A DNA stretch of 64,000 nucleotides, taken from positions 1 to 64,000 of the forward strand of contig CAYONT010000003.1 in NCBI GenBank assembly GCA_964405405.1, read 5' to 3'. The notes beneath the pieces were generated by a model. It saw nothing but the letters and a program-made list of their open reading frames with translations. It searched no databases and was not told the DNA's origin. Shown one piece after another: positions 27,263 through 37,131 of the stretch. The stretch's first letter is position 1. Each line of letters starts with the position of its first letter. The position numbers were made by a program, and so were the translations under genes. Origin of the DNA: CAMCYM01 sp964405405. GTDB taxonomy: Bacteria; Bacteroidota; Bacteroidia; Flavobacteriales_D; Sanyastnellaceae.

Positions 27263-28279
27263 ATGAAGTCGACAGCGTTGTTTTTGTTGTGCGCCGTTTC
27301 GGGTGCGGCTTGGTCACAGTTGGAGCAACCGGATCCCGCGTCGGTGGGGTCCTATGTTCTTCGGGTCGGCAATTATGCAGTGCCCGGGTTCCAGGGAGCG
27401 GGTTCGGTTTGGGATTATTCCGAACTGCAACCCCAGGGCAATCCGATTGCCCAGGTGGTGGCGCCGGTAGGGCAGCATCCTTTGGCGAAATCGTTTGGCG
27501 GGGCTACGTATTGGGTCAACCAAGGCGGTGTGGAACTTTTTTACAGTTGGTCAGGAGCGGCGGCGTACCACGGGGGCATCCAAGGGGCGATGGTGGTGGC
27601 CTACTCCGATCCGGAGGTGTACCATCCGTATCCGTTCGCGTTGGGGGCCACGCACGAGGATGTCTTCGCTTGCAATTACGGGGCGGGCGGGGTCAGCGTA
27701 GCCCGATCGGGCTCTGTGGCTTCGGCGTGTGTGGGCCAGGGTACGTTGACGTTGCCCGGTGGGATGGTGTTCGACAACGTGTACCGGGTGGACATGACCG
27801 AGGCCATCTTGGACCACACATCGTTGGGGGATTACGAAATCTTGTTGGATGGTTCGTATTTCTACCATGCTGACCACGCTTTTCCGTTGCTGGGATTGGT
27901 TCAATCCACGACCCTGGACGACTTAGCGGGGGGGGGAGAGCCCGTGGTGACGGAGCAAGCTTATTCGTATTGGGTAAGCGAGTTCCTCTTGGGGACAGAA
28001 CCCAATGGATTCGGGGGGGGAGAGGGAACTGCGCATGGGTTGCGCGGGGTGGTGGTGCCCAATCCGGTGGCGGCTGGGGGACGGGTTTCGGTGGTTTGGC
28101 CTGTGGGGGGGGCGCCCACGGAGTTGGAGGTTTGCCAGGCTTCGGGCGCGGTGGTGCACCGTCAGCGGGTACCTCCGGGGGTAACTTCGGTGGGCTGGGA
28201 CACCGGGGATTGGGCGCCGGGGGTCTATCTGGTCCGGGGAGTGGATACCGGGGAGGTGTTGCGGTGGGTGGTGGAGTGA
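27263..28279 (+). CDS. Secreted protein with T9SS type A C-terminal sorting domain
   Basis: The 338-residue protein from the ATG at 27263 has a signal peptide ending GAAWSQ. The central 230 residues are a beta-rich domain with no recognised family. It ends in a type A sorting domain: RGVVVPNPVAAGGRVSV, then GWDTGDWAPGVYLVRG. Export by the type IX system and surface attachment are expected. Six codons upstream lies another in-frame ATG, but the signal peptide and the promoter box at 27251 favour 27263. It is monocistronic and convergent with purF. Confidence 0.8.
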   Translation: MKSTALFLLCAVSGAAWSQLEQPDPASVGSYVLRVGNYAVPGFQGAGSVWDYSELQPQGNPIAQVVAPVGQHPLAKSFGGATYWVNQGGVELFYSWSGAAAYHGGIQGAMVVAYSDPEVYHPYPFALGATHEDVFACNYGAGGVSVARSGSVASACVGQGTLTLPGGMVFDNVYRVDMTEAILDHTSLGDYEILLDGSYFYHADHAFPLLGLVQSTTLDDLAGGGEPVVTEQAYSYWVSEFLLGTEPNGFGGGEGTAHGLRGVVVPNPVAAGGRVSVVWPVGGAPTELEVCQASGAVVHRQRVPPGVTSVGWDTGDWAPGVYLVRGVDTGEVLRWVVE

Positions 28280-28333
28280 GGCGACCGGTTCCAGACGACT
28301 TGTTCGAGACGACTTGTTGTTCGAGGCGACCGG
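28278..28333. repeat. Short direct repeats in convergent intergenic region
   Basis: GACGACTTGTT occurs at 28294-28304 and 28308-28318 (14-bp period), flanked by two copies of GAGGCGACCGG at 28278-28288 and 28323-28333. The elements lie between two converging genes and do not form a clear terminator. Confidence 0.6.
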
Positions 28334-28342
28334 GGATTGGGT

Positions 28343-30244
28343 TCAGTAAGCCCGCTCGTCGCGGCCTTCCATGTAGTAAACGAAGGCCCGGTTCACCACC
28401 TTGTTGCCGCCCGGGGTGGGAAAGTCACCTGTGAAGTACCAGTCGCCGGTGTGGTTGGGACAGGCACGATGCAGGTTCTCCACACTTTGAAAGATGATTT
28501 TCACTTCCGCTTGGATGTCATCAGGGGTGAGCAATTCCGAGATTTTCTTGCTGATTTCTTCCTCGGTGAAGGGAGCGTAGATGGCTTGGACGTGGTTGAC
28601 GTTTTCCTCCTTGGGGCGGGCGAGGTCTGCTTTGCATCGGGCGTAAGTTTCGTCGAGCAGTGAGGCCATGCCGCGTTCCCGGATGAGGGCGATGGCGGCC
28701 TGGAAGGCGATGAAGTCGCCAAGTTTTGCCATGTCGATGCCGTAGCAATCGGGGTAGCGGATTTGGGGTGCACTGGAAACGACTACGATGGTGCGCGGAC
28801 CCAATCGATCGAGGATGCGCAGAATGGATTGCTTGAGCGTGGTGCCGCGGACGATGCTGTCATCGATGACGACGAGGGAATCGACGCCGGGGCGCAAGGT
28901 GCCGTAGGTGATGTCGTAGACGTGGGCCACGAGGTCGTCTCGGCTCTTGTCCTCGGTGATGAAGGTTCGGAGCTTGGCGTCCTTGATCGCAATTTTTTCG
29001 ATCCGAGGACGTTCGGTCAAAATGGCATGGACCTCCTCGGGTTCGGGATTGCTGCCCAGTCCCAAGATGCGTGCGATCTTGCTCTGGTTGAGGACATCTT
29101 CCAGTCCCTTGATGAGACCGTAGAATGAAGACTCGGCCGTATTGGGAATGAAGCTGGTGACCGTGTGGTCGAGGTCGTGCTCAATGGCCTCCAACACGCG
29201 GGGAACGATGAGGCGGCCGAGCTCCTTGCGCTCTTCGTAGATGTCGCGGTCGTTGCCCCGGCTGAAGTAGATGCGCTCGAAGCTACAAGCCCGGCGCGGG
29301 GCCTCGGGCTTGATTCGTTCCATCCGTACTTCGCCGTTGCGCTTGATGACCAAGGCGTGTCCGGGCTCCACCTCGCGGATGGACTCGATGGGCACGTGGA
29401 ACGCGGTTTGAATCACCGGACGCTCGCTGGTGACCACGCAGATTTCATCGTCTTCGTACCAAAAAGCCGGGCGAATTCCATGGGGGTCACGCATCACAAA
29501 AGCGTCCCCGTGTCCCACCAACCCGCACATCACATAGCCGCCGTCGAGGGAGTTGGCCGCTCGGGTCAGCACATGGAACAGGTCGAGGTTGGAGCCGATT
29601 TGGCCTGAAATTTCTGAATTGCTCAGCCCTTGCGCCTTGAATTCCGCGAAAAGCCGCTGGTTTTCGTTGTCGAGAAAATGCCCGATGCGCTCGAGCACCG
29701 TGACGGTATCCGCTTGTTCCTTGGGGTGCTGACCCAGGTCGACGAGTTTCTGGAAGAGCTCGTCGGTGTTGGTCATGTTGAAGTTGCCGGCGACCACCAG
29801 GTTGCGGGTGCGCCAATTGTTCTGCCGCAGGAAGGGGTGGCAGTTCTCGACTTGGTTCTTGCCGTAGGTGCCGTATCGCAGGTGGCCCAGGAACAGTTCT
29901 CCGGTGAAGGCGAAGTGCTTTTGCAGGTAAGCGGCGTCCCGGAGGCGTTCGGGTTGCTGTTGCTGGAGGTCGCTGAACCGTCCCATCGCCCGTTGGAAGA
30001 TGTCCTGGATGGGCCGGCTGTCCACCGAGCGGATGCGGCTGATGTACCGGTCACCCGGGCTGCAGTCGAGTTTGATGTTCGCGAGGCCGGCGCCGTCCTG
30101 ACCCCGGTTGTGCTGCTTTTCCATCAGCAGGTACATCTTGTTGAGGCCGTAGAAGGCCGTTCCGTACCGGTCGATGTAATGCTGAAGGGGTTGCTTCAGT
30201 CGGAGCAGCGCGATGCCGCACTCATGCTGGAGGATGTCGCTCAT
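28343..30244 (-). CDS. purF: Amidophosphoribosyltransferase-type protein, long Bacteroidetes form
   Basis: The 633-residue protein from the ATG at 30244 is longer than classical PurF (about 480-510). The N-terminal glutaminase has its nucleophile at Cys9 (HECGIALLRL), so an eight-residue propeptide must be removed, followed by EKQHNRGQDGAG. The phosphoribosyltransferase domain carries the PRPP loop VVIDDSIVRGTT. PurF makes phosphoribosylamine from PRPP and glutamine, the first step of purine synthesis. Bacteroidota often carry this long form in addition to a standard PurF, so it may be a paralog with a modified role. A perfect -7 box is at 30254-30261, inside the upstream gene. Confidence 0.85.
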   Translation of the reverse strand: MSDILQHECGIALLRLKQPLQHYIDRYGTAFYGLNKMYLLMEKQHNRGQDGAGLANIKLDCSPGDRYISRIRSVDSRPIQDIFQRAMGRFSDLQQQQPERLRDAAYLQKHFAFTGELFLGHLRYGTYGKNQVENCHPFLRQNNWRTRNLVVAGNFNMTNTDELFQKLVDLGQHPKEQADTVTVLERIGHFLDNENQRLFAEFKAQGLSNSEISGQIGSNLDLFHVLTRAANSLDGGYVMCGLVGHGDAFVMRDPHGIRPAFWYEDDEICVVTSERPVIQTAFHVPIESIREVEPGHALVIKRNGEVRMERIKPEAPRRACSFERIYFSRGNDRDIYEERKELGRLIVPRVLEAIEHDLDHTVTSFIPNTAESSFYGLIKGLEDVLNQSKIARILGLGSNPEPEEVHAILTERPRIEKIAIKDAKLRTFITEDKSRDDLVAHVYDITYGTLRPGVDSLVVIDDSIVRGTTLKQSILRILDRLGPRTIVVVSSAPQIRYPDCYGIDMAKLGDFIAFQAAIALIRERGMASLLDETYARCKADLARPKEENVNHVQAIYAPFTEEEISKKISELLTPDDIQAEVKIIFQSVENLHRACPNHTGDWYFTGDFPTPGGNKVVNRAFVYYMEGRDERAY

Positions 30245-30938
30245 GGGGTGGGCCAAATTTAGGCCAACCCTCTCCCTCCCCCGCGAGTTCATCCGCCCAG
30301 TTGCGCAGGTTCGTTTCGTCCCTGCCGAAGCTCTTGCGGAACAGGGTCCTGACGAGGGTTTGGCCCAGCAAGGAGAGGAGGATCAAGTTGGCGATGGCGA
30401 TGGCCCAAAACAGGGGCTTGTGTAGGGCCTCGATTTCGTGCCAAGCGGTGCCCGGCGGTTGGGAGGCCCAGAGGCCGAAGGCCATGCCCAGGCCGCCGGA
30501 GAAGGGGAGTTGCCACCAGCCGTGCCGGTACTGGGCGCGCTGCCAGTCCCGCAGGGCGTCGGCGGTCCGGCGGAGGTACTGGGAGAGCGGGAGGTCGAGG
30601 TGGTGGCGGGCGGCCCGCAGCCGTTGCTGGATGCGAACGAGTTGCCAGGTAGCGATGAGGTTGTAGCCGATGACGACGGCGAGTCCCAGCCGCAACCACG
30701 GCAACGGCTGCAGCACGGCCAGCACGCCGAGGGGAATCACGTTCACCGCGGTCATCAAGTGGCTCAGCAGGAAGGTGCGTTCCGCCCGGTCGAGGACGCC
30801 GGCTGGCCGCGATCGGTGCACGCCCGCGGGGGCGGGGTGCACCGGGGCCGCCCCGCTCCCCGGGCCGCCCCCGGCGGCCTCCCACCGACCCCGGGCATCC
30901 GCCCAGGCCCGGTTCAAGTCGAAGGATGTTGAATCCAT
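30222..30938 (-). CDS. Membrane protein of the ECF sigma cassette (possible anti-sigma factor)
   Basis: The 238-residue protein has a Gly/Ala/Pro-rich cytoplasmic N-terminus (residues 1-50) followed by about four hydrophobic helices, near residues 58-75, 80-98, 140-160 and 175-195. No family is recognised. It overlaps the 3' end of the sigma factor gene by 25 bases and its own stop lies 23 bases inside purF, so it is co-transcribed with the sigma factor. By position it could be the membrane anti-sigma partner, but it lacks a recognisable zinc anti-sigma motif, so this is only inference. Confidence 0.6.
   Translation of the reverse strand: MDSTSFDLNRAWADARGRWEAAGGGPGSGAAPVHPAPAGVHRSRPAGVLDRAERTFLLSHLMTAVNVIPLGVLAVLQPLPWLRLGLAVVIGYNLIATWQLVRIQQRLRAARHHLDLPLSQYLRRTADALRDWQRAQYRHGWWQLPFSGGLGMAFGLWASQPPGTAWHEIEALHKPLFWAIAIANLILLSLLGQTLVRTLFRKSFGRDETNLRNWADELAGEGEGWPKFGPPHERHPPA
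30254..30261 (-). promoter_or_regulatory. -7 box for purF
   Basis: On the minus strand TAAATTTG is a perfect match to TAnnTTTG and ends nine bases before the purF ATG. It lies inside the upstream membrane-protein gene, so purF can be transcribed independently. Confidence 0.55.
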
Positions 30939-31384
30939 GCCGTGATTTTTTTCTTGATTCGGTGAATGCGCACCCCGACCGTACCTGGGGGGATGCCGAA
31001 GATGTCCGCGATTTCGCCGTAGTCAAAGCCCTCGAGATGCAGGGCGATGAGCGAGCGCTCCACGGGACTCAGGATTTCGAGGGCCTTTTCGAGCAGGTCC
31101 CGCTGTTCGTGCTGGGGGACCACAGGACTTGCGTGTTCGTGGTTTTCCAGCGGTTCCGTGCGCCGAATGGCCTGGCGTCGGTGCTGGGTGAGCAGGGTGT
31201 TCAAAGCCACGCGGTAGAGCCAAGTACGGGCCTGAGATGCGCCCCGAAACCCAGCCCAACCTCGGTGCAGGTTGATGTAAATCTCCTGGTAGGCATCGTC
31301 TGCATCCGGTCCCGTCCCGAGGTGCATCCGGATGAGGTGGCGCACGAGGGAACCGTGCTCCTCCAGGAGTTCAAGCGGCGTCAT
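30914..31384 (-). CDS. ECF-type RNA polymerase sigma factor
   Basis: In 156 residues it carries region 2 (DADDAYQEIYINLHRGW, ARTWLYRVALNTLLTQ) and region 4 (LSPVERSLIALHLEGFDYGEIADIFG, with recognition helix PPGTVGVRIHRIKKK). These are the two domains of group 4 extracytoplasmic-function sigma factors. It starts 14 bases before the end of the preceding small membrane-protein gene and overlaps the following membrane-protein gene by 25 bases, forming a three-gene cassette. Its regulon is unknown. Confidence 0.92.
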   Translation of the reverse strand: MTPLELLEEHGSLVRHLIRMHLGTGPDADDAYQEIYINLHRGWAGFRGASQARTWLYRVALNTLLTQHRRQAIRRTEPLENHEHASPVVPQHEQRDLLEKALEILSPVERSLIALHLEGFDYGEIADIFGIPPGTVGVRIHRIKKKITAWIQHPST

Positions 31385-31610
31385 TCCATCCCATTCCGAG
31401 ACCGAAAGCCGCAGCGGTCAAGGCCAAATGAACCAGCAACCATGCCCGCTGCCAGATCGGTCTTTCCTTCCAAGGTTGCGCATCGTCGAACGGGTCGAAG
31501 GCGAGCGCGATTCCCCAGTACGTGGCAGCTTCCAAGGGCCTGTGGGTGGCCGCGAAAAAGGCGCCGAGTGCGAGGAATCCGAGGTGGAGGATCGGTCGAA
31601 TGGACTTCAT
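31371..31610 (-). CDS. Small two-helix membrane protein upstream of ECF sigma gene
   Basis: The 79-residue protein has hydrophobic helices at about residues 4-24 (IRPILHLGFLALGAFFA) and 58-75 (AWLLVHLALTAAAFGLGMG) with a DPFDDAQPW loop between. No family is recognised. The ATG at 31610 was chosen because the longer frame starts in the divergent gene's promoter with a non-hydrophobic leader. It overlaps the sigma factor start by 14 bases, so translation is coupled. It could be a sensor or a stabiliser of the sigma system; this is inference from position. Confidence 0.6.
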   Translation of the reverse strand: MKSIRPILHLGFLALGAFFAATHRPLEAATYWGIALAFDPFDDAQPWKERPIWQRAWLLVHLALTAAAFGLGMGWNDAA

Positions 31611-31618
31611 GGCCGGTC

Positions 31619-31648
31619 GGTTGGGGAAGGTTGGGGAAGGTTGGGGAA
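31619..31648. repeat. Three tandem 10-bp repeats before the ECF cassette
   Basis: GGTTGGGGAA occurs three times head to tail without mismatch (31619-31628, 31629-31638, 31639-31648); the minus strand reads TTCCCCAACC. The block ends eight bases before the first ATG of the sigma cassette, and the 10-bp period places the units on one DNA face. A minus-strand box TAATTTTC at 31671-31678 would put the repeats in the 5' leader. Confidence 0.85.
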
Positions 31649-31676
31649 AATGAGACGCACAGGTCGCCTTGAAAAT

Positions 31677-31684
31677 TACCTTTG
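31677..31684 (+). promoter_or_regulatory. -7 box for DUF5522-hutU operon
   Basis: TACCTTTG is a perfect TAnnTTTG match and ends five bases before the ATG at 31690. It overlaps the minus-strand box TAATTTTC of the divergent sigma cassette. Confidence 0.55.
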
Positions 31685-31689
31685 CAACC

Positions 31690-31856
31690 ATGCCGGGACC
31701 GCTCGCACCTGAAGATTTTTACTACAGCCCAGAGGGTTTCATCGTCTTCACGGAACATTATCACCTCAAACGGGGTCATTGTTGCCAAAGCGGTTGCAAA
31801 CACTGTCCCTATGGATTTGACAAAAGCACCGGTACGATTCGAAAAAAGCCAGCGCC

Positions 31857-31860
<4 letters not shown>
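31690..31860 (+). CDS. DUF5522-family small cysteine-rich protein
   Basis: The 56-residue protein carries a Cys/His cluster HCCQSGCKHCPYGF typical of DUF5522, a short Bacteroidota family that probably binds a metal. The start at 31690 is favoured by the perfect -7 box just upstream; an in-frame ATG at 31669 lies before this box. The stop overlaps the hutU start by ATGA (31857-31860), so the two are coupled. The function is unknown. Confidence 0.75.
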
Positions 31861-33866
<2,006 letters not shown>

Positions 33867-33946
33867 ACCGGACCGAATGCTCTCCAAACCCGGAGCGCCG
33901 GAAACGAAAATGGTGTTAAAATGTTTCCATTGTGAAAAGCGTGCGC

Positions 33947-33954
33947 TACTTTTG
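33947..33954 (+). promoter_or_regulatory. -7 box of the TetR-efflux operon
   Basis: TACTTTTG is a perfect TAnnTTTG match, with TTTC 19 bases upstream (33924-33927) as -33 element. It ends eight bases before the ATG at 33963. Confidence 0.6.
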
Positions 33955-33962
33955 CGCGCCCA

Positions 33963-34613
33963 ATGGAAAACCAAGCCACCTACCAAACCCTAGACGATCG
34001 GGGCCGCGAGTTGATTGCCGGCGCCGCCCTCCTCTTCATGCGGTTGGGAATCAAGGCGGTCAACATGGACGATTTGGCCCAACAACTCGCCGTTTCCAAG
34101 AAGACCCTGTACAAGTACGTCAAGGACAAGCGCGAGTTGGTGCACCTCGCTCTGGACTGGATCACCACTGAGCAGGCCCGGATGATGGAACTGCTGGTGG
34201 ACTACCCCGGCACGGCCATCGATGCGGATTTCGAGATGATGCGCCAGACCCGGGCCATGCTCAAGGACCTGCATCCCAGCGTTTTGTTCGATTTGGAGAA
34301 GTTCTATCCCCGCGCTTTTGCGGCGATGACCGAGCACCGGGATCGGGTCATCCAGTCGGCGGTACAGCGCAATTTGTTGCGCGGGCAGCAGGAAGGGGTG
34401 TACCGATCGGACATCCATCCCGGCGTGGTGGCCCAGTTTTTCGTGGCTTTGGCCCATTTGACCTCGCAGCCCAGGCAGTTGGAGGCAGCGGGTTGCCCGA
34501 TTGCCGAGTTCCACATCCAGTCTTTCCAGTACCACATCCGCGGCATTGCCAGTGAGCAAGGGTTGGCTCAGTTGGAGGCCAAACTCCGCGACGAATCTCT
34601 CCACGAAGCATGA
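33963..34613 (+). CDS. TetR/AcrR-family transcriptional regulator
   Basis: It is 216 residues. The N-terminal helix-turn-helix is clear (AGAALLFMRLGIKAVNMDDLAQQLAVSKKTLYKYVKDKREL). The remaining helices form a ligand-binding domain with no specific signature. It overlaps the tolC-type gene by ATGA (34610-34613), so it heads the efflux operon and probably represses it in response to a pump substrate. This is the usual arrangement for TetR-RND operons; the ligand is unknown. Confidence 0.92.
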   Translation: MENQATYQTLDDRGRELIAGAALLFMRLGIKAVNMDDLAQQLAVSKKTLYKYVKDKRELVHLALDWITTEQARMMELLVDYPGTAIDADFEMMRQTRAMLKDLHPSVLFDLEKFYPRAFAAMTEHRDRVIQSAVQRNLLRGQQEGVYRSDIHPGVVAQFFVALAHLTSQPRQLEAAGCPIAEFHIQSFQYHIRGIASEQGLAQLEAKLRDESLHEA

Positions 34614-36034
34614 ACCGAAGCACGATACTCGGGGTCCTCGGACTCCTCTGGGCCACGGGGTCAGCGGCGCAAGGCCCGACCCGGGTGACCCTCGCGCAGG
34701 CGCAGGCCTGGGCCTTGCAGAATGCGTATGCCATGAAGTACGCTGAGCTGGATCAGCAGGTAGCCCAGCGTGACATCAAAGAACTCCGGGCCCAGGGTTT
34801 GCCCCAATTGGGCTTCAGCGCGGATTACAATCAGTTCATTGAGATTCCGACCCAAGTGGTGCCTGGAGATGCCTTCGGTTTCCCTCCCTACTTGATTGAG
34901 TTTTTCGGCGGGGTGTCGGATGCCACGGGGGTGGTACTCAATGCCCCGGCGCCTGACCCGGATGGGTTGAGTGAACTGCGCTTCGGGAACAAGCACACGG
35001 CGAACGTGGGCATCCAAGCCAGCCAACTGCTTTTCAGCGGCTCCTATCTCGTGGGGTTGCAGGCGGCCCGTCGCTATGCGGCGTCTCGGCAGGAGGCGCT
35101 GGCCCGCACCACGGATGAGGTGCTGCGTCAGGTGGCCGAAGCGTATTATCTGGTGGCTGCGGCGGCCTATGGGCAGGCCATTTTGGAGGAGACCCGGGAT
35201 GCGACACAGCGGCAGTGGCTGGAAATGGGGGCGATGAAGGAAGCGGGTTTTGTGGATGCTACGGCGGTAGACCAGTTGGAATTGGCGGTTTCGGAGTTGG
35301 AGGCGGGCATCAGCAATGCCCGGGCACAACAGGAGTTGGCCTTGGCCCTGCTCCGATTTCAAATGGGATTGAAAGGGACTGAGCCCTTGGAGATTGCAGA
35401 GGACTTGGAGACCCTTTGGAAGCAAGGTCCAGCGGGCGACTTGTTGGCGACCCCGTTCCAGTGGGAAGCGTTGCCCGCGTTGCGCGAGATGGAGGCGCAG
35501 TTGGATTTGGCCCGGTTGGACGTGAAGAACAAGCAGGCTGCAGCCTTGCCGGTTGTGTCGGCCTTTTATTCGAACGCACGGAATGCGCAGCGAACGGAGT
35601 TTGATCTGTTTCAATCCGGGGGGCGCTGGTTTCCCGCTGAACTCTGGGGCATCACGTTGAGTGTGCCCTTGTGGACGAGCGGGGGCGGGGCGCAGCGCGT
35701 GGAGAAAGCCCGGCTGCAGGTGATTCGGGCGGAGACGGGGTTGTCCCAGATGCAAGCGGCGGCGGATTGGGAGTACCGGTCGGCCAAGGTGGCGCTGGAA
35801 CAGGCAACGGTGGCCCTGCGGCAGCGGGACCGGGCGGTGGATTTGGCCTTGCGCATCAACGAACGTACGGAAGCGGCATTCCGAGAAGGGGTGGCGACTT
35901 CCTTCGAATTGTCCCAAGCCCGCAATCAGGTCATTCAGGCGCGCGGCCAACGAACGAACGCGCTGCTGGAATGCCTCAATGCCCGGGTGCGCTTGCAGGC
36001 CGCTTTGTCTGCCTTTGAAACATCGAATCCATGA
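34610..36034 (+). CDS. TolC-family outer membrane efflux protein
   Basis: This 474-residue protein has a signal peptide (ending GSAAQGP) and two OEP repeats with long helices; LTLAQAQAWALQNAYAM-like and ASQLLFSGSYLVG-like segments mark the first, and EAAFREGVATSFELSQARNQVIQARG the second. It forms the outer-membrane channel of a tripartite pump with the next two gene products. It overlaps both neighbours by ATGA (34610-34613 and 36031-36034), giving tight translational coupling. Confidence 0.93.
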   Translation: MNRSTILGVLGLLWATGSAAQGPTRVTLAQAQAWALQNAYAMKYAELDQQVAQRDIKELRAQGLPQLGFSADYNQFIEIPTQVVPGDAFGFPPYLIEFFGGVSDATGVVLNAPAPDPDGLSELRFGNKHTANVGIQASQLLFSGSYLVGLQAARRYAASRQEALARTTDEVLRQVAEAYYLVAAAAYGQAILEETRDATQRQWLEMGAMKEAGFVDATAVDQLELAVSELEAGISNARAQQELALALLRFQMGLKGTEPLEIAEDLETLWKQGPAGDLLATPFQWEALPALREMEAQLDLARLDVKNKQAAALPVVSAFYSNARNAQRTEFDLFQSGGRWFPAELWGITLSVPLWTSGGGAQRVEKARLQVIRAETGLSQMQAAADWEYRSAKVALEQATVALRQRDRAVDLALRINERTEAAFREGVATSFELSQARNQVIQARGQRTNALLECLNARVRLQAALSAFETSNP

Positions 36035-37122
36035 AGCACATGAAATCAATCTGGAAAGGGACCCTGGGGGTCTTGGCTGTGGGCGGGTTGCTCGTCGGCA
36101 CAGCGGGCTGTGGAGCCCAAGGGGAGGATGCGTCGCCCGCGGCTGCAGGGGCGGATTCCACGGCGGTCGTGGCACCGGAATCGATGGAGGTGACAGCGCT
36201 GCGCATTGAACCCCAGGAGTTCGTGCATCATTTCAGTGTACAGGGCAACGTCGAAACGGATCGGAATGCAACGGTGATGCCGGAGTTTTCAGGTCTAGTT
36301 GAAAAGGTGCTGGTGCGTGAAGGTGAGCGGGTGAAGGCTGGCCAAATCCTGGCACGCATCAACAACGATGTCCTGAAGCGGTCGGAGGCGGAGTTGCGCA
36401 CGCAGCTCACGTTGGCTTCCGACTTGTACGACCGCCAAGAACGTCTTTGGAAGCAGGGGCTGGGGTCGGAAGTTCAGTACCTGCAGGCGCGGACCCAGAA
36501 GGAGGCCTTGGAGCGCAGTTTGGAGACGTTGCAAGAGCAGCAGGCGAAGGCCGTGGTGCGTGCGCCGTTCTCGGGGGTGGTGGACCGGGTTTTCGTGAAG
36601 GAGGGCGAAATGGCGGCGCCTGGGGTGCCGTTTGCCCGGGTCATCGACTTGAAGGACTTGTTTGTGCGCGCGGATCTCAGTGATCACTACATCCCGCATG
36701 TGCAGAAGGGCACCCCGGCCGAGGTGGTGGTGGCGGGATGGGACACGGTGCGCACCCGGGTGGACCGGATGGGTGCCTTCATCCAGCCTTCGAACCGTAC
36801 GGTCGAAATCACCTTGCCGTTGCCGGCGGGCAGCAAGTTTCTCCCCAACATGTTCGCCAGTGTGCGCATCGAGGATGTCCGGGTGAAGGAGGCGGTGGTG
36901 TTGCCGTCTGCCCGCATCCAGCAGGACATGGACGGGCGGGACTACGTGTTCGTGTTGCAGGGGACGGGTTCGGAGCGCACCGTGGCGAAGCGGGTCATTC
37001 GGGTCGGGTTGGGCGCCGGGGATCGGATGCAGGTGCTGGAGGGTTTGGCCTTCGGTGAAGAAATCGTAGACCAAGGCGCGACGCGTGTGGTGGATGGCGC
37101 AACGGTTCGCATCAAGTCCTGA
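36031..37122 (+). CDS. RND efflux periplasmic adaptor (membrane fusion lipoprotein)
   Basis: This 363-residue protein has a lipobox ending VGTAGC, so it is predicted to be acylated at Cys26. The order is typical: beta-barrel strand, biotinyl/lipoyl half (GLVEKVLVREGERVKAGQILARINN), a coiled-coil hairpin, then the second lipoyl half (VVRAPFSGVVDRVFVKEGE). It links the RND pump to the TolC-like channel. It lies ten bases before the pump gene in one operon. Confidence 0.94.
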   Translation: MKHMKSIWKGTLGVLAVGGLLVGTAGCGAQGEDASPAAAGADSTAVVAPESMEVTALRIEPQEFVHHFSVQGNVETDRNATVMPEFSGLVEKVLVREGERVKAGQILARINNDVLKRSEAELRTQLTLASDLYDRQERLWKQGLGSEVQYLQARTQKEALERSLETLQEQQAKAVVRAPFSGVVDRVFVKEGEMAAPGVPFARVIDLKDLFVRADLSDHYIPHVQKGTPAEVVVAGWDTVRTRVDRMGAFIQPSNRTVEITLPLPAGSKFLPNMFASVRIEDVRVKEAVVLPSARIQQDMDGRDYVFVLQGTGSERTVAKRVIRVGLGAGDRMQVLEGLAFGEEIVDQGATRVVDGATVRIKS

Positions 37123-37131
37123 TTACGCACC

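Noticed and set aside
29388..29404. CACGTGGAAC half-site in purF
   Set aside because: Only one half matches parS; the other arm is unrelated.
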